Shown: one piece after another, positions 18,424 through 26,954 of the stretch
Numbering within the stretch: position 1 is the first letter of the stretch
Layout: each line of letters opens with the position of its first letter
From: an uncultured Clostridia bacterium
Lineage (GTDB): Bacteria > Bacillota > Clostridia > Oscillospirales > CAG-382
Direction of reading: 5' to 3'
NCBI GenBank assembly: GCA_944375955.1
Contig: CALWBE010000015.1
Span: forward strand, 1-56,932
Length of the DNA: 56,932 nt
Notes under the pieces: generated by a model
The model's database searches: none
What the model saw: only the letters and a program-made list of their open reading frames with translations
What the model was told of the DNA's origin: nothing
Made by a program: the position numbers and the translations under genes

Positions 18424-18441
18424 TAATATTCAGTAAAAAAT

Positions 18442-18488
18442 AATTCCTCAATATATCTTGACTTTATGGATATACTGAGGAATTTTTT
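18442..18488. terminator. Bidirectional terminator between convergent genes
   Basis: AATTCCTCA (18442-18450) pairs with TGAGGAATT (18476-18484), with an inner ATATA stem. T-rich runs follow on the plus strand (TTTTTTATTT) and, read in reverse, on the minus strand (ATTTTTTAC). It serves the GH127-like gene and the ABC operon. Confidence 0.8.
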
Positions 18489-18498
18489 ATTTAAATAT

Positions 18499-20745
18499 TT
18501 ATTTAACCTTATCCATTTTAGACATTTGTCTTTGAGCCATTACAAGACCGTAGTATATGCCTTTTTGCCGTATCAGTTCATCGTGAGTACCAACTTCGGC
18601 AATTTCTCCTTTATCTAAAACTATAAGCCTTGTGGCGTTTCGAAGCGTTGAAAGACGGTGAGCTATTGCAAAAGTTGTTCTGTTTTTTATAAGTGCGGCA
18701 AGAGCTTCCTGAATATTTTTTTCTGTCTGAGTATCTAGCGCACTTGTTGCTTCGTCAAGTATAAGTATTCTTGGATTTGAAAGTATTGCACGCGCTATTG
18801 CGATTCTTTGACGTTCTCCTCCTGACAGCGTGTATCCGCGTTCGCCGACGACTGTATTATATGCGTCGGGAAGCTTTATTATAAACTTATGCGCACCTGA
18901 AAGTTTTGCTGCACGTACCACTTCATCTCTCGGAGCGTCGGGACGGGCATAAACTATATTGTCATATACCGTGCCGGTAAATAAAAAGGTTTCCTGTAAA
19001 ACGACACCTATTTGACGGCGGAGAGATTCCTGAGAGATTTCCCTTATATCGACTCCGTCTATAAGAATTTTACCGGAATCTACATCATAAAGGCGCATAA
19101 TCAGATTTATAAGAGTACTTTTACCTGCACCCGAATGTCCCACTATTCCTATCATTTCGCCTTTTTCGGCACAAAATGATATATTGTCAAGCACGCGCTC
19201 ATGCTCATTATATCCAAAGCAGACATTTTTAAATTCAACTCTGCCTTGGATGTCTATTTGCTTTGCCCCTGCTATATCTGCGACGTCTTCTTCTTCATCA
19301 ATTATTTCAAAAATTTTGGCTATCGATGTCCCGGTTCTGACAAGCTTTCTCGGAAGCTGTGAGAAATAGCGCAAAGGTCCGTATATTATCGAAATATAGC
19401 TCGTCATCTGGGTCATATCTCCGAGAGTCATTTCGCCGTTTAATATTTTTACGCCTACAAAGTACAGAACTATAAATTCACCGATACCCATAAGAAAATT
19501 CGCGTTTGGAATAATAAGATTCCATAACGTTTCATTTTTCTGACGAATATCTTTTTCTTTTGATACAATACTGTCGAATTTTGCAGTCTCATTTTGTTCC
19601 ATGCCGAATACTTTTACTACGCGTATACCTTGAAAAATGTCGTGCATTATGGAATTTGCCTTCATTCCTATAAACCACTGACGCCGGTAAAGCTTGTGCA
19701 TAAATCTGTTTATAATATTAAACATTATTATGACAAGCGGACAGGGAATTATAGCTAAAAGTATAAGAACAGGCTGTTGTATAGCCATAAATATGATAAT
19801 TCCTAAAAGCAGTATTCCTTGCTGCATGCATTCGGGAAGGTCATATGTGAGAAATTCATTTAAAGTATTTGTGTCCGAGGTTATTCTCGTAATCAAATCT
19901 CCGGATGTGTGATCGGAAATCTTTCCTATAGACATTTTTTGAATTTTTGCGAAGAGCATAGAGCGTATTTTAACAAGCATTTTGCTGCTTGTTTTTAATA
20001 ATACAACGCTTCTTAATACCGACAAAATATTGACTGTAAGCTGTGTGACGGCGAGCGCAATAACTACGACAAGCAGAGATCTGAAACTTAAAAGCGACGC
20101 GTCCGGAGCTTTTATGCGTTCATCTATTAAAAATTTATTTATTGCCGGTATAAGGATATTAAGTCCGCTTACCGCAAAAAACAGAAGCATTGACAGTGTT
20201 ATCTGCGGCGTATATGGTTTTGCAATCCCTGCAAGTCTAAAAAGCAATTTTTTTGCCCCTCCGCAATGCAGACATGTGGTCGAATTTTTCCTGTATGGAC
20301 GTCCGCATTTGGGGCATACTCTGTTCTTGCTTTTTTCCGGGACTTTAACAGACTTTTTGTCATGAAGATCGAAAAGATAGTCCGCACCGTCCATGAGAGC
20401 GTCTTCATATCTTGTAGTGGCACGGCAAATTTCATAATATATGCCGTTTTCATCGTGATATTCAAGTGATATAGCTCCGTACATACGTGTGTATTGAACA
20501 TCAAAAAGCGAAGCTATCGAATATGTATTAAGATTTATTTTACCGTCATATTTTTCCGTAAATGCGCAGACAAGAAGTTCTTTTGTCATAGCGCATAAAC
20601 CGTATATTTTCTTATTATCCGGTGACAAATCAAAATTAAAATTGTATACCGGAATTTCTTCTCCTATGACGGTTTTTATTTCGTCTCTCAGACGTGTCGA
20701 TATTTTAAGCTGGATCTGAAATGAATTCTGAGTTTTAAAACGCAT
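18499..20745 (-). CDS. ABC exporter, fused permease/ATPase with N-terminal zinc ribbon (second subunit)
   Basis: A 748-residue half-transporter. Residues 1-140 form a soluble domain of unknown fold, followed by a zinc ribbon (CPKCG at 144-148, CLHCG at 158-162). The six-helix ABC exporter domain spans about 175-470. The ATPase has Walker A GHSGAGKST, signature LSGGERQR, Walker B ILILDEATSALD and the switch histidine in AIAHRLS, so it looks active. It starts 20 bases after the DUF1854 gene and shares its layout with the first ABC gene, so the two probably form a heterodimer. The substrate is unknown. Confidence 0.9.
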   Translation of the reverse strand: MRFKTQNSFQIQLKISTRLRDEIKTVIGEEIPVYNFNFDLSPDNKKIYGLCAMTKELLVCAFTEKYDGKINLNTYSIASLFDVQYTRMYGAISLEYHDENGIYYEICRATTRYEDALMDGADYLFDLHDKKSVKVPEKSKNRVCPKCGRPYRKNSTTCLHCGGAKKLLFRLAGIAKPYTPQITLSMLLFFAVSGLNILIPAINKFLIDERIKAPDASLLSFRSLLVVVIALAVTQLTVNILSVLRSVVLLKTSSKMLVKIRSMLFAKIQKMSIGKISDHTSGDLITRITSDTNTLNEFLTYDLPECMQQGILLLGIIIFMAIQQPVLILLAIIPCPLVIIMFNIINRFMHKLYRRQWFIGMKANSIMHDIFQGIRVVKVFGMEQNETAKFDSIVSKEKDIRQKNETLWNLIIPNANFLMGIGEFIVLYFVGVKILNGEMTLGDMTQMTSYISIIYGPLRYFSQLPRKLVRTGTSIAKIFEIIDEEEDVADIAGAKQIDIQGRVEFKNVCFGYNEHERVLDNISFCAEKGEMIGIVGHSGAGKSTLINLIMRLYDVDSGKILIDGVDIREISQESLRRQIGVVLQETFLFTGTVYDNIVYARPDAPRDEVVRAAKLSGAHKFIIKLPDAYNTVVGERGYTLSGGERQRIAIARAILSNPRILILDEATSALDTQTEKNIQEALAALIKNRTTFAIAHRLSTLRNATRLIVLDKGEIAEVGTHDELIRQKGIYYGLVMAQRQMSKMDKVK

Positions 20746-20765
20746 TTTTTACTCCATATCCGGAA

Positions 20766-21503
20766 TTATACATAAAGTTCTATTTTTCTGTAGCTTTTTT
20801 TATCAAGCTTTGAAAGATCTTTAATTGAATACCGGTTTCCGTCAATATCAATGATAAAAATGTGATTCTCATCGATTCTTATTATACTGCCGAAAGGGTT
20901 GCGCACAACGAATTCGCATATGCCGCTGTCTGTATCGCATTTAAAATATACAAAACCGAATTTATCTTTTGCTGAAATTATTTTAATTATCTCCGGAACA
21001 TAATATTTTTTTTCAAGATTATCTTCAAGAATTTTAACGGTTTTTTCATCAAAGTCGTGTATATTGCGAATGATACCGATTTCAAAACCGTCTTCCTGCT
21101 GTACAGATATAATGTTGTCCGGTTTGTCAAAGGGAAAAGCTCTGTGCAGAAGAACTCTTCCGTAATCGCGTCTGCCGTCCGCTGTATATTTTATATCAGC
21201 CGGAGGTTTTCTGCCGTGTCCGCGATGCCCTTTGCCATTACCTTCAAAAGGCGGCTTGGCTCCTCCGGGACCCGGCCCGTGCGGAGGAGCTTCTCCGGGC
21301 TTTATAGAAGGTGCAGAGTCGTCTGAATTTTCTTCTTGACCGAGAATTCTTTCGGGTTTTACATCTTCGGAGGAGACCAGCATAAGAAAGCCGTTTTTTG
21401 TCACACTGAATTCGGAATTTTCGGGCGTAAGATAAACAATATCGACAATGTCTGTAAAAGAGGTGTTGTCACCGATTTTATTTTTATTTAACATTTCGTT
21501 CAT
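20766..21503 (-). CDS. DUF1854 family protein of an ABC exporter set
   Basis: A 245-residue protein. The C-terminal half (about 113-245) matches the DUF1854 pattern: GRVLLHRAFPFD, EIGIIRNIHDFD, a beta-rich middle, and IDIDGNRYSIKDLSKLDKKS at the end. DUF1854 proteins typically accompany paired ABC exporters, in some bacteria near cyanophycin genes, none of which is seen here. Residues about 66-103 are a Gly/Pro/His-rich linker that includes GHRGHGRK. The start is ATG at 21503 with GAAAGG seven bases upstream; a TTG at 21524 would overlap the previous gene and has a weaker site. The gene lies between the two ABC genes. Confidence 0.8.
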   Translation of the reverse strand: MNEMLNKNKIGDNTSFTDIVDIVYLTPENSEFSVTKNGFLMLVSSEDVKPERILGQEENSDDSAPSIKPGEAPPHGPGPGGAKPPFEGNGKGHRGHGRKPPADIKYTADGRRDYGRVLLHRAFPFDKPDNIISVQQEDGFEIGIIRNIHDFDEKTVKILEDNLEKKYYVPEIIKIISAKDKFGFVYFKCDTDSGICEFVVRNPFGSIIRIDENHIFIIDIDGNRYSIKDLSKLDKKSYRKIELYV

Positions 21504-21516
21504 ATGCAAGCCTTTC

Positions 21517-23799
21517 TTATTCAATGCCTATAGATTTTAACGCTTCCGCCTGAAGTTTATAGAGATTATGATAAACTCCTTTTTTTGTAAGCAATTCAAG
21601 ATGGGTGCCGTATTCCGGCATTTTGCCGTTGTCTATGACGACTATACGGTCGGCATCACGCAGAGTGGAAAGACGATGAGCTATCATAATTGTAGTTCTT
21701 CCTCGGCTCATGAGAGTAAGCGCTTTCTGTATCCGCCTTTCAGTTCCGGTATCCATAGCGCTTGTAGCTTCGTCAAGAATAAGTATTTTCGGATTTTTCA
21801 GCAATGCCCTTGCTATGGAAATGCGTTGGCATTCACCACCGGAAAGCGATTTGTGTCCACGCCCGACAAGCGTTTCATATGCATCAGGGTATTTTATTAT
21901 AAAACTGTGAGCGTCTGCGGCTTTAGCGGCTTCAAATACTTCTTCATCTGTAGCTTCGGGTTTCGCATAACGTATATTTTCAAGTATAGTTCCTTCAAAA
22001 AGATATGTCTCCTGAGAAACAATTGCAACAGATTTGTGAAGGTCTTTAAATGATATATCCTTAACATTTATTCCGTCTATAGTTATTTTGCCTTCGTCAA
22101 CATCATACAGCCTTATAAGCAGGTTGACAAGTGTGCTTTTTCCGGCACCTGTTTCTCCTACAATGCCGACCGTTTCTCCGGCATTTACGGAAAAATCTAT
22201 ATCGTCAAGAGTTTTTCTTGTCTTGTCATACCCGAATGAGACATGTGAAAATACTATATCCCCGCGAGGATTGTCAAGACTTTTGGGATTTTCACTTTCT
22301 TCTACTTCAGGTATCGAATCGAGTATTTCAAAAACTCTCTGAATAGCATTTATGCATTCTGCCCACCAGCGCGAGATCTCTGAGAAAAAACCAAGCGGCT
22401 GGTATATCATGCCCATATATCCTACGAACGTCATTAAAAGTCCAAGATCCATACTGCCCTGCATGACCATCCATCCGCCGTATGCCCAGACTATAAAATT
22501 GCCTATATGTATTATATAGTTTATAAAAGGGAAAATACTTGAATTCAGAACTCCTATTTTTCTGTTCGACTCGGCAAAGTCTCTGCTTTTTTTCTCAAAA
22601 CGATTCATTTCAGCTTCTTCGCGGGCAAACGCTTTTACAACACGTATACCGGAAAGGATATCTGTCACAAGAGAATTGAAAGAACGCCGCTTGGAAAAAT
22701 TTTTTGCGTACATTTTATCAAAAAGAAGCAGCACTCCGCGGTATAGTATCAGAAATACCGGAACCGAAATGAACGCCGCCAGCGTGAGCAGCGGATGGAT
22801 ACTTATCATTATTCCGGTAATAACTGCAAACTGTACGACATTAATGATTAAATAGGGAAGTCCATCACAGAAAAAGTAATATATTGAATTTGCGTCGTCA
22901 TTTACCGATGTCATAAGGCCGCCTGTTTGACGAGAAGTAAAAAATCCGTAAGAAAGACGTGAAATAGAGGAAAAGACGGTTTTTTTAATATCGTACACTA
23001 CTTTTGCGGAAATTCTTGACGTGACGACTCCGTTCACTGTAGAAGCAATAACACTTAAAAATTTTGTTGCTACTATCAGCAAAACTACATAAAGTATTTT
23101 TCCGTAGAGTTCTCCGCCTTCTTCAAGAACCTCGTCATAAAGCACCGAACCTTTGATATACGGAAGAAGAGCTGAAAGCGAGGTTGTCATTACAAGGCTG
23201 AGTATTGATATAAGCATAAATACCTTGTATTTCATGAAGAAAACTGACAGACGTTTCATAAGCTTTGTTTTATCCATGCACCTAGGACACAGTTTTCTTT
23301 TCGGGTCCGTATATCTGTTGCCGCATTTCGGACAGCATAGTTCTTCGTTGTCTGATTTTATTTCATCTGGTGAAAGGTTTCCTTTTTCAGCAAGATTTTT
23401 CACATTTTCAAGGAAAATGTACACTTTATTTTTAATTGTCATGGAAAATCTGAATATTCCTGTTTTTTCACCGTCGTAAACCGCATAAAAGAGACCGGAG
23501 GAAATATTCATATCACATGCGAAATCAGACAATAGTTTCATATCGTATTCTTTATATGAATATTCTTCAAAGTTTACCGATAGTTTTCTGTTTGAGCCAA
23601 ATGAACTTTTTACTGCAGAGACTTTATGCTTGCCGGATAGAACAGCAAGGGTATCTGACGTTGCAACACAATAAATATCGGCATATTTAAATTCTATATC
23701 CATATCTGATTTTAAAAAAAGGATAATGTTATTTTCAAAGATTCCCCTTTTTTCAAAAGCGGATAATATTTCCTGGGGCAATTTGCTTGTATTTTCCAT
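21517..23799 (-). CDS. ABC exporter, fused permease/ATPase with N-terminal zinc ribbon (first subunit)
   Basis: A 760-residue half-transporter with the same layout as the subunit at 18499-20745. An N-terminal soluble domain (1-150) may be PH-like (inference). A zinc ribbon follows (CPKCG at 156-160, CPRC at 171-174), then six membrane helices (about 185-490) and an ATPase with Walker A GETGAGKST, signature LSGGECQR, Walker B ILILDEATSAMD and the histidine of IAHRLS. It heads the operon, and its stop is 13 bases before the ATG of the DUF1854 gene. A TTGACT-17-TAATAT promoter lies upstream. Confidence 0.9.
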   Translation of the reverse strand: MENTSKLPQEILSAFEKRGIFENNIILFLKSDMDIEFKYADIYCVATSDTLAVLSGKHKVSAVKSSFGSNRKLSVNFEEYSYKEYDMKLLSDFACDMNISSGLFYAVYDGEKTGIFRFSMTIKNKVYIFLENVKNLAEKGNLSPDEIKSDNEELCCPKCGNRYTDPKRKLCPRCMDKTKLMKRLSVFFMKYKVFMLISILSLVMTTSLSALLPYIKGSVLYDEVLEEGGELYGKILYVVLLIVATKFLSVIASTVNGVVTSRISAKVVYDIKKTVFSSISRLSYGFFTSRQTGGLMTSVNDDANSIYYFFCDGLPYLIINVVQFAVITGIMISIHPLLTLAAFISVPVFLILYRGVLLLFDKMYAKNFSKRRSFNSLVTDILSGIRVVKAFAREEAEMNRFEKKSRDFAESNRKIGVLNSSIFPFINYIIHIGNFIVWAYGGWMVMQGSMDLGLLMTFVGYMGMIYQPLGFFSEISRWWAECINAIQRVFEILDSIPEVEESENPKSLDNPRGDIVFSHVSFGYDKTRKTLDDIDFSVNAGETVGIVGETGAGKSTLVNLLIRLYDVDEGKITIDGINVKDISFKDLHKSVAIVSQETYLFEGTILENIRYAKPEATDEEVFEAAKAADAHSFIIKYPDAYETLVGRGHKSLSGGECQRISIARALLKNPKILILDEATSAMDTGTERRIQKALTLMSRGRTTIMIAHRLSTLRDADRIVVIDNGKMPEYGTHLELLTKKGVYHNLYKLQAEALKSIGIE

Positions 23800-23835
23800 A
23801 TCGCACCTGTATTTATCGATATTTTCTCTCTTTAT

Positions 23836-23864
23836 ATATTACTATCAAATCAAAACAAAGTCAA
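23836..23864 (-). promoter_or_regulatory. Promoter of the ABC-DUF1854-ABC operon
   Basis: Minus-strand TTGACT (23859-23864), 17 bases, TAATAT (23836-23841), about 36 bases before the ATG at 23799. Confidence 0.6.
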
Positions 23865-23929
23865 GAAAAATATGTTTTGTGGAGGTGACGCTGTTTGCTA
23901 TTATGTAATAATTTATTCACATACAATTA

Positions 23930-24075
23930 CTGAAACTGTAAATATTTTATGATATAATTTTAAAAAATAAGCAATGATTGGCAACAGCCGTAATCCTACA
24001 AATTCATGTAAATTTAATTTTAAAGGTGGAATTATCCTCGTTGCTGATATTACAAACAGAAAAGGAGTAAAGAAT
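23930..24075 (+). promoter_or_regulatory. Promoter and possible structured leader of the ECF/DUF1893 operon
   Basis: A TATAAT hexamer (23953-23958) follows a weak -35 (CTGAAA, 23930-23935) by 17 bases. The predicted 110-base leader can fold: GCAAC near 23980 pairs with GTTGC near 24040, TAATCC pairs with GGAATTA with one bulge, and TACA-AATTCA-TGTA forms an inner hairpin. I cannot match it to a known riboswitch class. AAAGGAG (24061-24067) serves the ATG at 24076. Confidence 0.4.
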
Positions 24076-24645
24076 ATGTCAATAAAAGTTTTAAACACAT
24101 CTGTCAAACAGCGCTTTTCAATAAAGACGCAGATAATTGCGGCATTAGCTGCGGCAGTTGCGGCAGTTGTGCTTCCTCAGATTTTTCATCTTATAGGAGC
24201 AGCTTCCGGACTTGGTACGGCTTTGGGCGAAGCGTTTCTTCCGATGCATCTTCCAATTATACTTGTAGGACTTTTAGCAGGGCCGGTTGCAGGAGCGGCA
24301 GCAGGAGCGATTTCTCCTGCAGTGAGCTTTTTGCTTACCGAGATGCCGTCTGCGTCGATGCTTCCTTTTATGACAATCGAACTTTGCACATACGGTTTTG
24401 CGGCAGGATTGCTTAAGAATGTAAAAATGCCGTCTTTCTTAAAAGTGCTTGCAGTACAGTTAGCGGGACGAATCATAAAAGCTGCAGCTATACTTGTCTC
24501 TATATACGCTCTCAAAAATGACAGCGTGTCTGCAGAAATGATTATTAGCAGCATAAGAATAGGTCTTTTCGGACTTGTATTGCAGTGGACATTTATTCCT
24601 CTTATTATTTATCGTGTTGAGAGCAATAAAAAAAATGAAAGATGA
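24076..24645 (+). CDS. ECF transporter S-component family membrane protein
   Basis: A 189-residue hydrophobic protein, about five to six helices, resembling the substrate-specific S-components of energy-coupling-factor vitamin transporters. The pattern MHLPIILVGLLAGPVAGAAAGAISPAVS is typical of that superfamily. The ATG at 24076 is chosen because AAAGGAG lies eight bases upstream; the frame is open further upstream but lacks a site. No EcfA or EcfT gene is in the window, so it would depend on a shared module elsewhere. Its last 11 bases overlap the DUF1893 gene, which points to a joint role. The ligand is unknown. Confidence 0.78.
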   Translation: MSIKVLNTSVKQRFSIKTQIIAALAAAVAAVVLPQIFHLIGAASGLGTALGEAFLPMHLPIILVGLLAGPVAGAAAGAISPAVSFLLTEMPSASMLPFMTIELCTYGFAAGLLKNVKMPSFLKVLAVQLAGRIIKAAAILVSIYALKNDSVSAEMIISSIRIGLFGLVLQWTFIPLIIYRVESNKKNER

Positions 24646-25090
24646 TATTCGTATAAAGACAGCTATCAAATTGCTTTATGACGGTGCTCTAACTTTTTGT
24701 GCTTTAAATGAAAACGGCGGGGAAATATTGAAAAGCCGTGACAGGGGAGTAAAGCCGCTTGTCAGTTTGATAGACAGCGGAGTAAAGCTTAGAGGCTTCT
24801 GTGCTGCAGATAAAGTAATAGGTAAAGCCGCTGCATTTTTATACGTTATTCTTGAGCCGGATTTTGTATATGCAGATGTCATAAGTGAAAAGGCATATGA
24901 TGTTTTTAAAGTCAGCGGTATTGAAGTATCGTTCGGAAAGAAAGTAGAGGCTATACGCAATCGGACAAATACCGGTTTTTGCCCTATGGAAACAGCAGTG
25001 GAAGATATCAGCGATCCTTATGAAGCATTGAGTGCTGTAAGGAAAAAGATCGATGATCTTAGCGGCGGAAAAAAACAAATAAATAAATGA
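24635..25090 (+). CDS. DUF1893 family protein (deaminase-like fold)
   Basis: A 151-residue protein with the DUF1893 (TM1506-like) pattern: LYDGALTFCALNENGG, a core CAADKVIGKAAAFLY, and a late INR-type block NRTNTGFCPMET. The known structure of the family resembles cytidine-deaminase folds; Asp, Lys and CPME positions would line the pocket, but activity is unproven. It starts inside the end of the S-component gene (overlap 24635-24645) with only a weak ribosome site, which suggests translational coupling. It may modify or sense the imported compound (inference). A strong terminator follows. Confidence 0.75.
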   Translation: MKDDIRIKTAIKLLYDGALTFCALNENGGEILKSRDRGVKPLVSLIDSGVKLRGFCAADKVIGKAAAFLYVILEPDFVYADVISEKAYDVFKVSGIEVSFGKKVEAIRNRTNTGFCPMETAVEDISDPYEALSAVRKKIDDLSGGKKQINK

Positions 25091-25094
25091 TAGG

Positions 25095-25130
25095 AAATTG
25101 CCGGATTATTATCCGGCAATTTTATTTTTT
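25095..25130 (+). terminator. Rho-independent terminator after the DUF1893 gene
   Basis: Perfect 12-bp stem AAATTGCCGGAT/ATCCGGCAATTT with a TATT loop, then TATTTTTT. Confidence 0.92.
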
Positions 25131-25164
25131 GATTAAATTAAGGTATACGATTCAGTTGTTTTTA

Positions 25165-25193
25165 TTGACACATACTATGCCGAATGATATAAT
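25165..25193 (+). promoter_or_regulatory. Consensus promoter of the GH20-GH2 gene cluster
   Basis: TTGACA (25165-25170), 17 bases, TATAAT (25188-25193), a perfect consensus. The leader is about 90 bases and can form two mutually exclusive hairpins: CTGTTT/AAACAG (25225-25240) or TGTTTGAAAAA/TTTTTCAAACA (25226-25258). Confidence 0.85.
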
Positions 25194-25289
25194 ATCCATG
25201 ATATTATAATTTTATTTCTCTGTGCTGTTTGAAAAAACAGAACTTGCTTTTTCAAACATTAAAAATCTTATTAGAGGTGAAAAAACGTT

Positions 25290-26873
25290 ATGGCAAATAA
25301 AAATATGCTTGGAGTTATGGCAGATTGTTCAAGAAACGCTGTTATGACTGTGAAGACAGCCGAAAAACTTATAGATATGCTTTCAAAAATGGGGTATAAC
25401 ACCCTTATGCTGTATACAGAAGATACATATGAAGTAGATGGAGAACCGTTTTTCGGTTATCTCAGAGGGCGATATTCAAAAGAAGAGCTGCTCAGTCTGG
25501 ATAAATATGCCTCTGAAAAAGGCATAGAACTTATTCCGTGTATACAGACACTTGCACATCTCGGAACTATCTTCCACTGGCAGGAGTATGCAGCTGTAAA
25601 TGACGTAAATGACATACTTTTAGCTGATTCGGAAGATACAATGAAACTTATAGAAAAAATGCTTTCAACTCTTCGTTCATGTGTGAGTACAAACAAGATT
25701 CATATAGGAATGGATGAAGCGCATATGCTTGGATTAGGAAAATATCTTGACAAGCACGGATTTTGCAACAGATCTGAAATTCTTTTGCGTCATCTGTGCA
25801 GAGTCTGCGAGCTTTGTAAAAAATACGGCTTTTCGCCTATGATGTGGAGCGACATGTTTTTCCGCCTTGCAAATAAGGGTGAATACGGAGGAGAGATCAC
25901 TGAAGAACAGGGAGAAAATATAAGAAAACTTATTCCTGAGGATCTTACGCTTGTTTACTGGGATTATTATAGCTGTGATGAAAAACGTTACGGAGAGATG
26001 ATAGAGGGGCATAAAAAGCTTAGTGATAAAGTGGTTTTTGCCGGTGGAGTGTGGACCTGGTCAGGCTTTGTGCCGGATAACAAATATGCAGTTTCAGTGA
26101 CGACTCCTGCGGTAAAGGTATGCAACGAAAGCGGAGTGCGCGACATTCTTCTTACTGCATGGGGAGATGACGGAGGGGAATGTTCAATATTTTCGGCTTT
26201 GCCTACGCTGTTTTATGCTGCTGAGCTTTACCGCGGAAACAGTGATATAAAAAATATAAAAGAAAGATTTCACGATATTTTCGCAGAAGATTATGATTTG
26301 GTTCTTTCACAGGAGGATCTTAATATAGATCTCTTAAACGGTGAATGCCATCATTCGTCAAAGGCGATATTGTACAGCGATATTTTAATGGGTATGTATG
26401 ATGCTGTCATACCTGAAGATGCGGATAAACAGTTTGCGGCTCTTAGCGAAAAATATGCTTGCGCTGCGGAAAAAACATCAATGTACAAGCTTCATTTTAA
26501 AGCGTTGAGCGCGCTCGCTACTGCTCTGTCTGAGAAGTCGCTGCTCGGTATAAAACTGAGAAAAGCGTATAAAGAAAACAATCGGGAGGAGCTTGAAGAG
26601 CTTTGCAGATACAGACTTCCGAAAGCGTCGGAAGCGGTAAGAAATTTCACCGAGATTTACAGAAAGCTGTGGATGTCTGAAAAGAAGCCGCATGGGTTCG
26701 ATATTGAGGAAATTCGGTTGGGAGGTACTGCCGCGCGTATTGACGGAGCTGTGGTAAGACTTAAAGAATATCTTGACGGAAAAAGCGAAAGCATTCCCGA
26801 ACTTGAGGAAAACATTCTTCCTGTGAAACCATTTTTCAACTGGTCAAAGACGGTTAGTGCAAATGTTTTATAA
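25290..26873 (+). CDS. GH20-type beta-N-acetylhexosaminidase, cytoplasmic
   Basis: A 527-residue TIM-barrel enzyme resembling glycoside hydrolase family 20, which removes terminal GlcNAc or GalNAc by substrate-assisted catalysis. The catalytic Asp142-Glu143 pair is seen in HIGMDEAHMLGLG. Upstream strands carry NTLMLYTEDTYEV and IPCIQTLAHLGTIFHW, the usual beta-strand motifs. The WSDMFFR and TAWGDDGGECS blocks complete the active site. It lacks a signal peptide and the N-terminal GH20b domain, so it should act on imported oligosaccharides. AGAGGTG lies before the ATG. It is followed by a GH2 beta-mannosidase-like gene. Confidence 0.82.
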   Translation: MANKNMLGVMADCSRNAVMTVKTAEKLIDMLSKMGYNTLMLYTEDTYEVDGEPFFGYLRGRYSKEELLSLDKYASEKGIELIPCIQTLAHLGTIFHWQEYAAVNDVNDILLADSEDTMKLIEKMLSTLRSCVSTNKIHIGMDEAHMLGLGKYLDKHGFCNRSEILLRHLCRVCELCKKYGFSPMMWSDMFFRLANKGEYGGEITEEQGENIRKLIPEDLTLVYWDYYSCDEKRYGEMIEGHKKLSDKVVFAGGVWTWSGFVPDNKYAVSVTTPAVKVCNESGVRDILLTAWGDDGGECSIFSALPTLFYAAELYRGNSDIKNIKERFHDIFAEDYDLVLSQEDLNIDLLNGECHHSSKAILYSDILMGMYDAVIPEDADKQFAALSEKYACAAEKTSMYKLHFKALSALATALSEKSLLGIKLRKAYKENNREELEELCRYRLPKASEAVRNFTEIYRKLWMSEKKPHGFDIEEIRLGGTAARIDGAVVRLKEYLDGKSESIPELEENILPVKPFFNWSKTVSANVL

Positions 26874-26954
26874 TTTGCTGTTTTATATAAAATATATATT
26901 TTGCTGAAATATGTATGGAGATGCAGACGTAATATATATATAAGGAGTAATTTT

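Noticed and set aside
23965..24075. Known riboswitch classes (TPP, FMN, cobalamin, THF, preQ1) before the ECF gene
   Set aside because: I looked for their conserved cores and found none; only an unassigned structured leader is reported.
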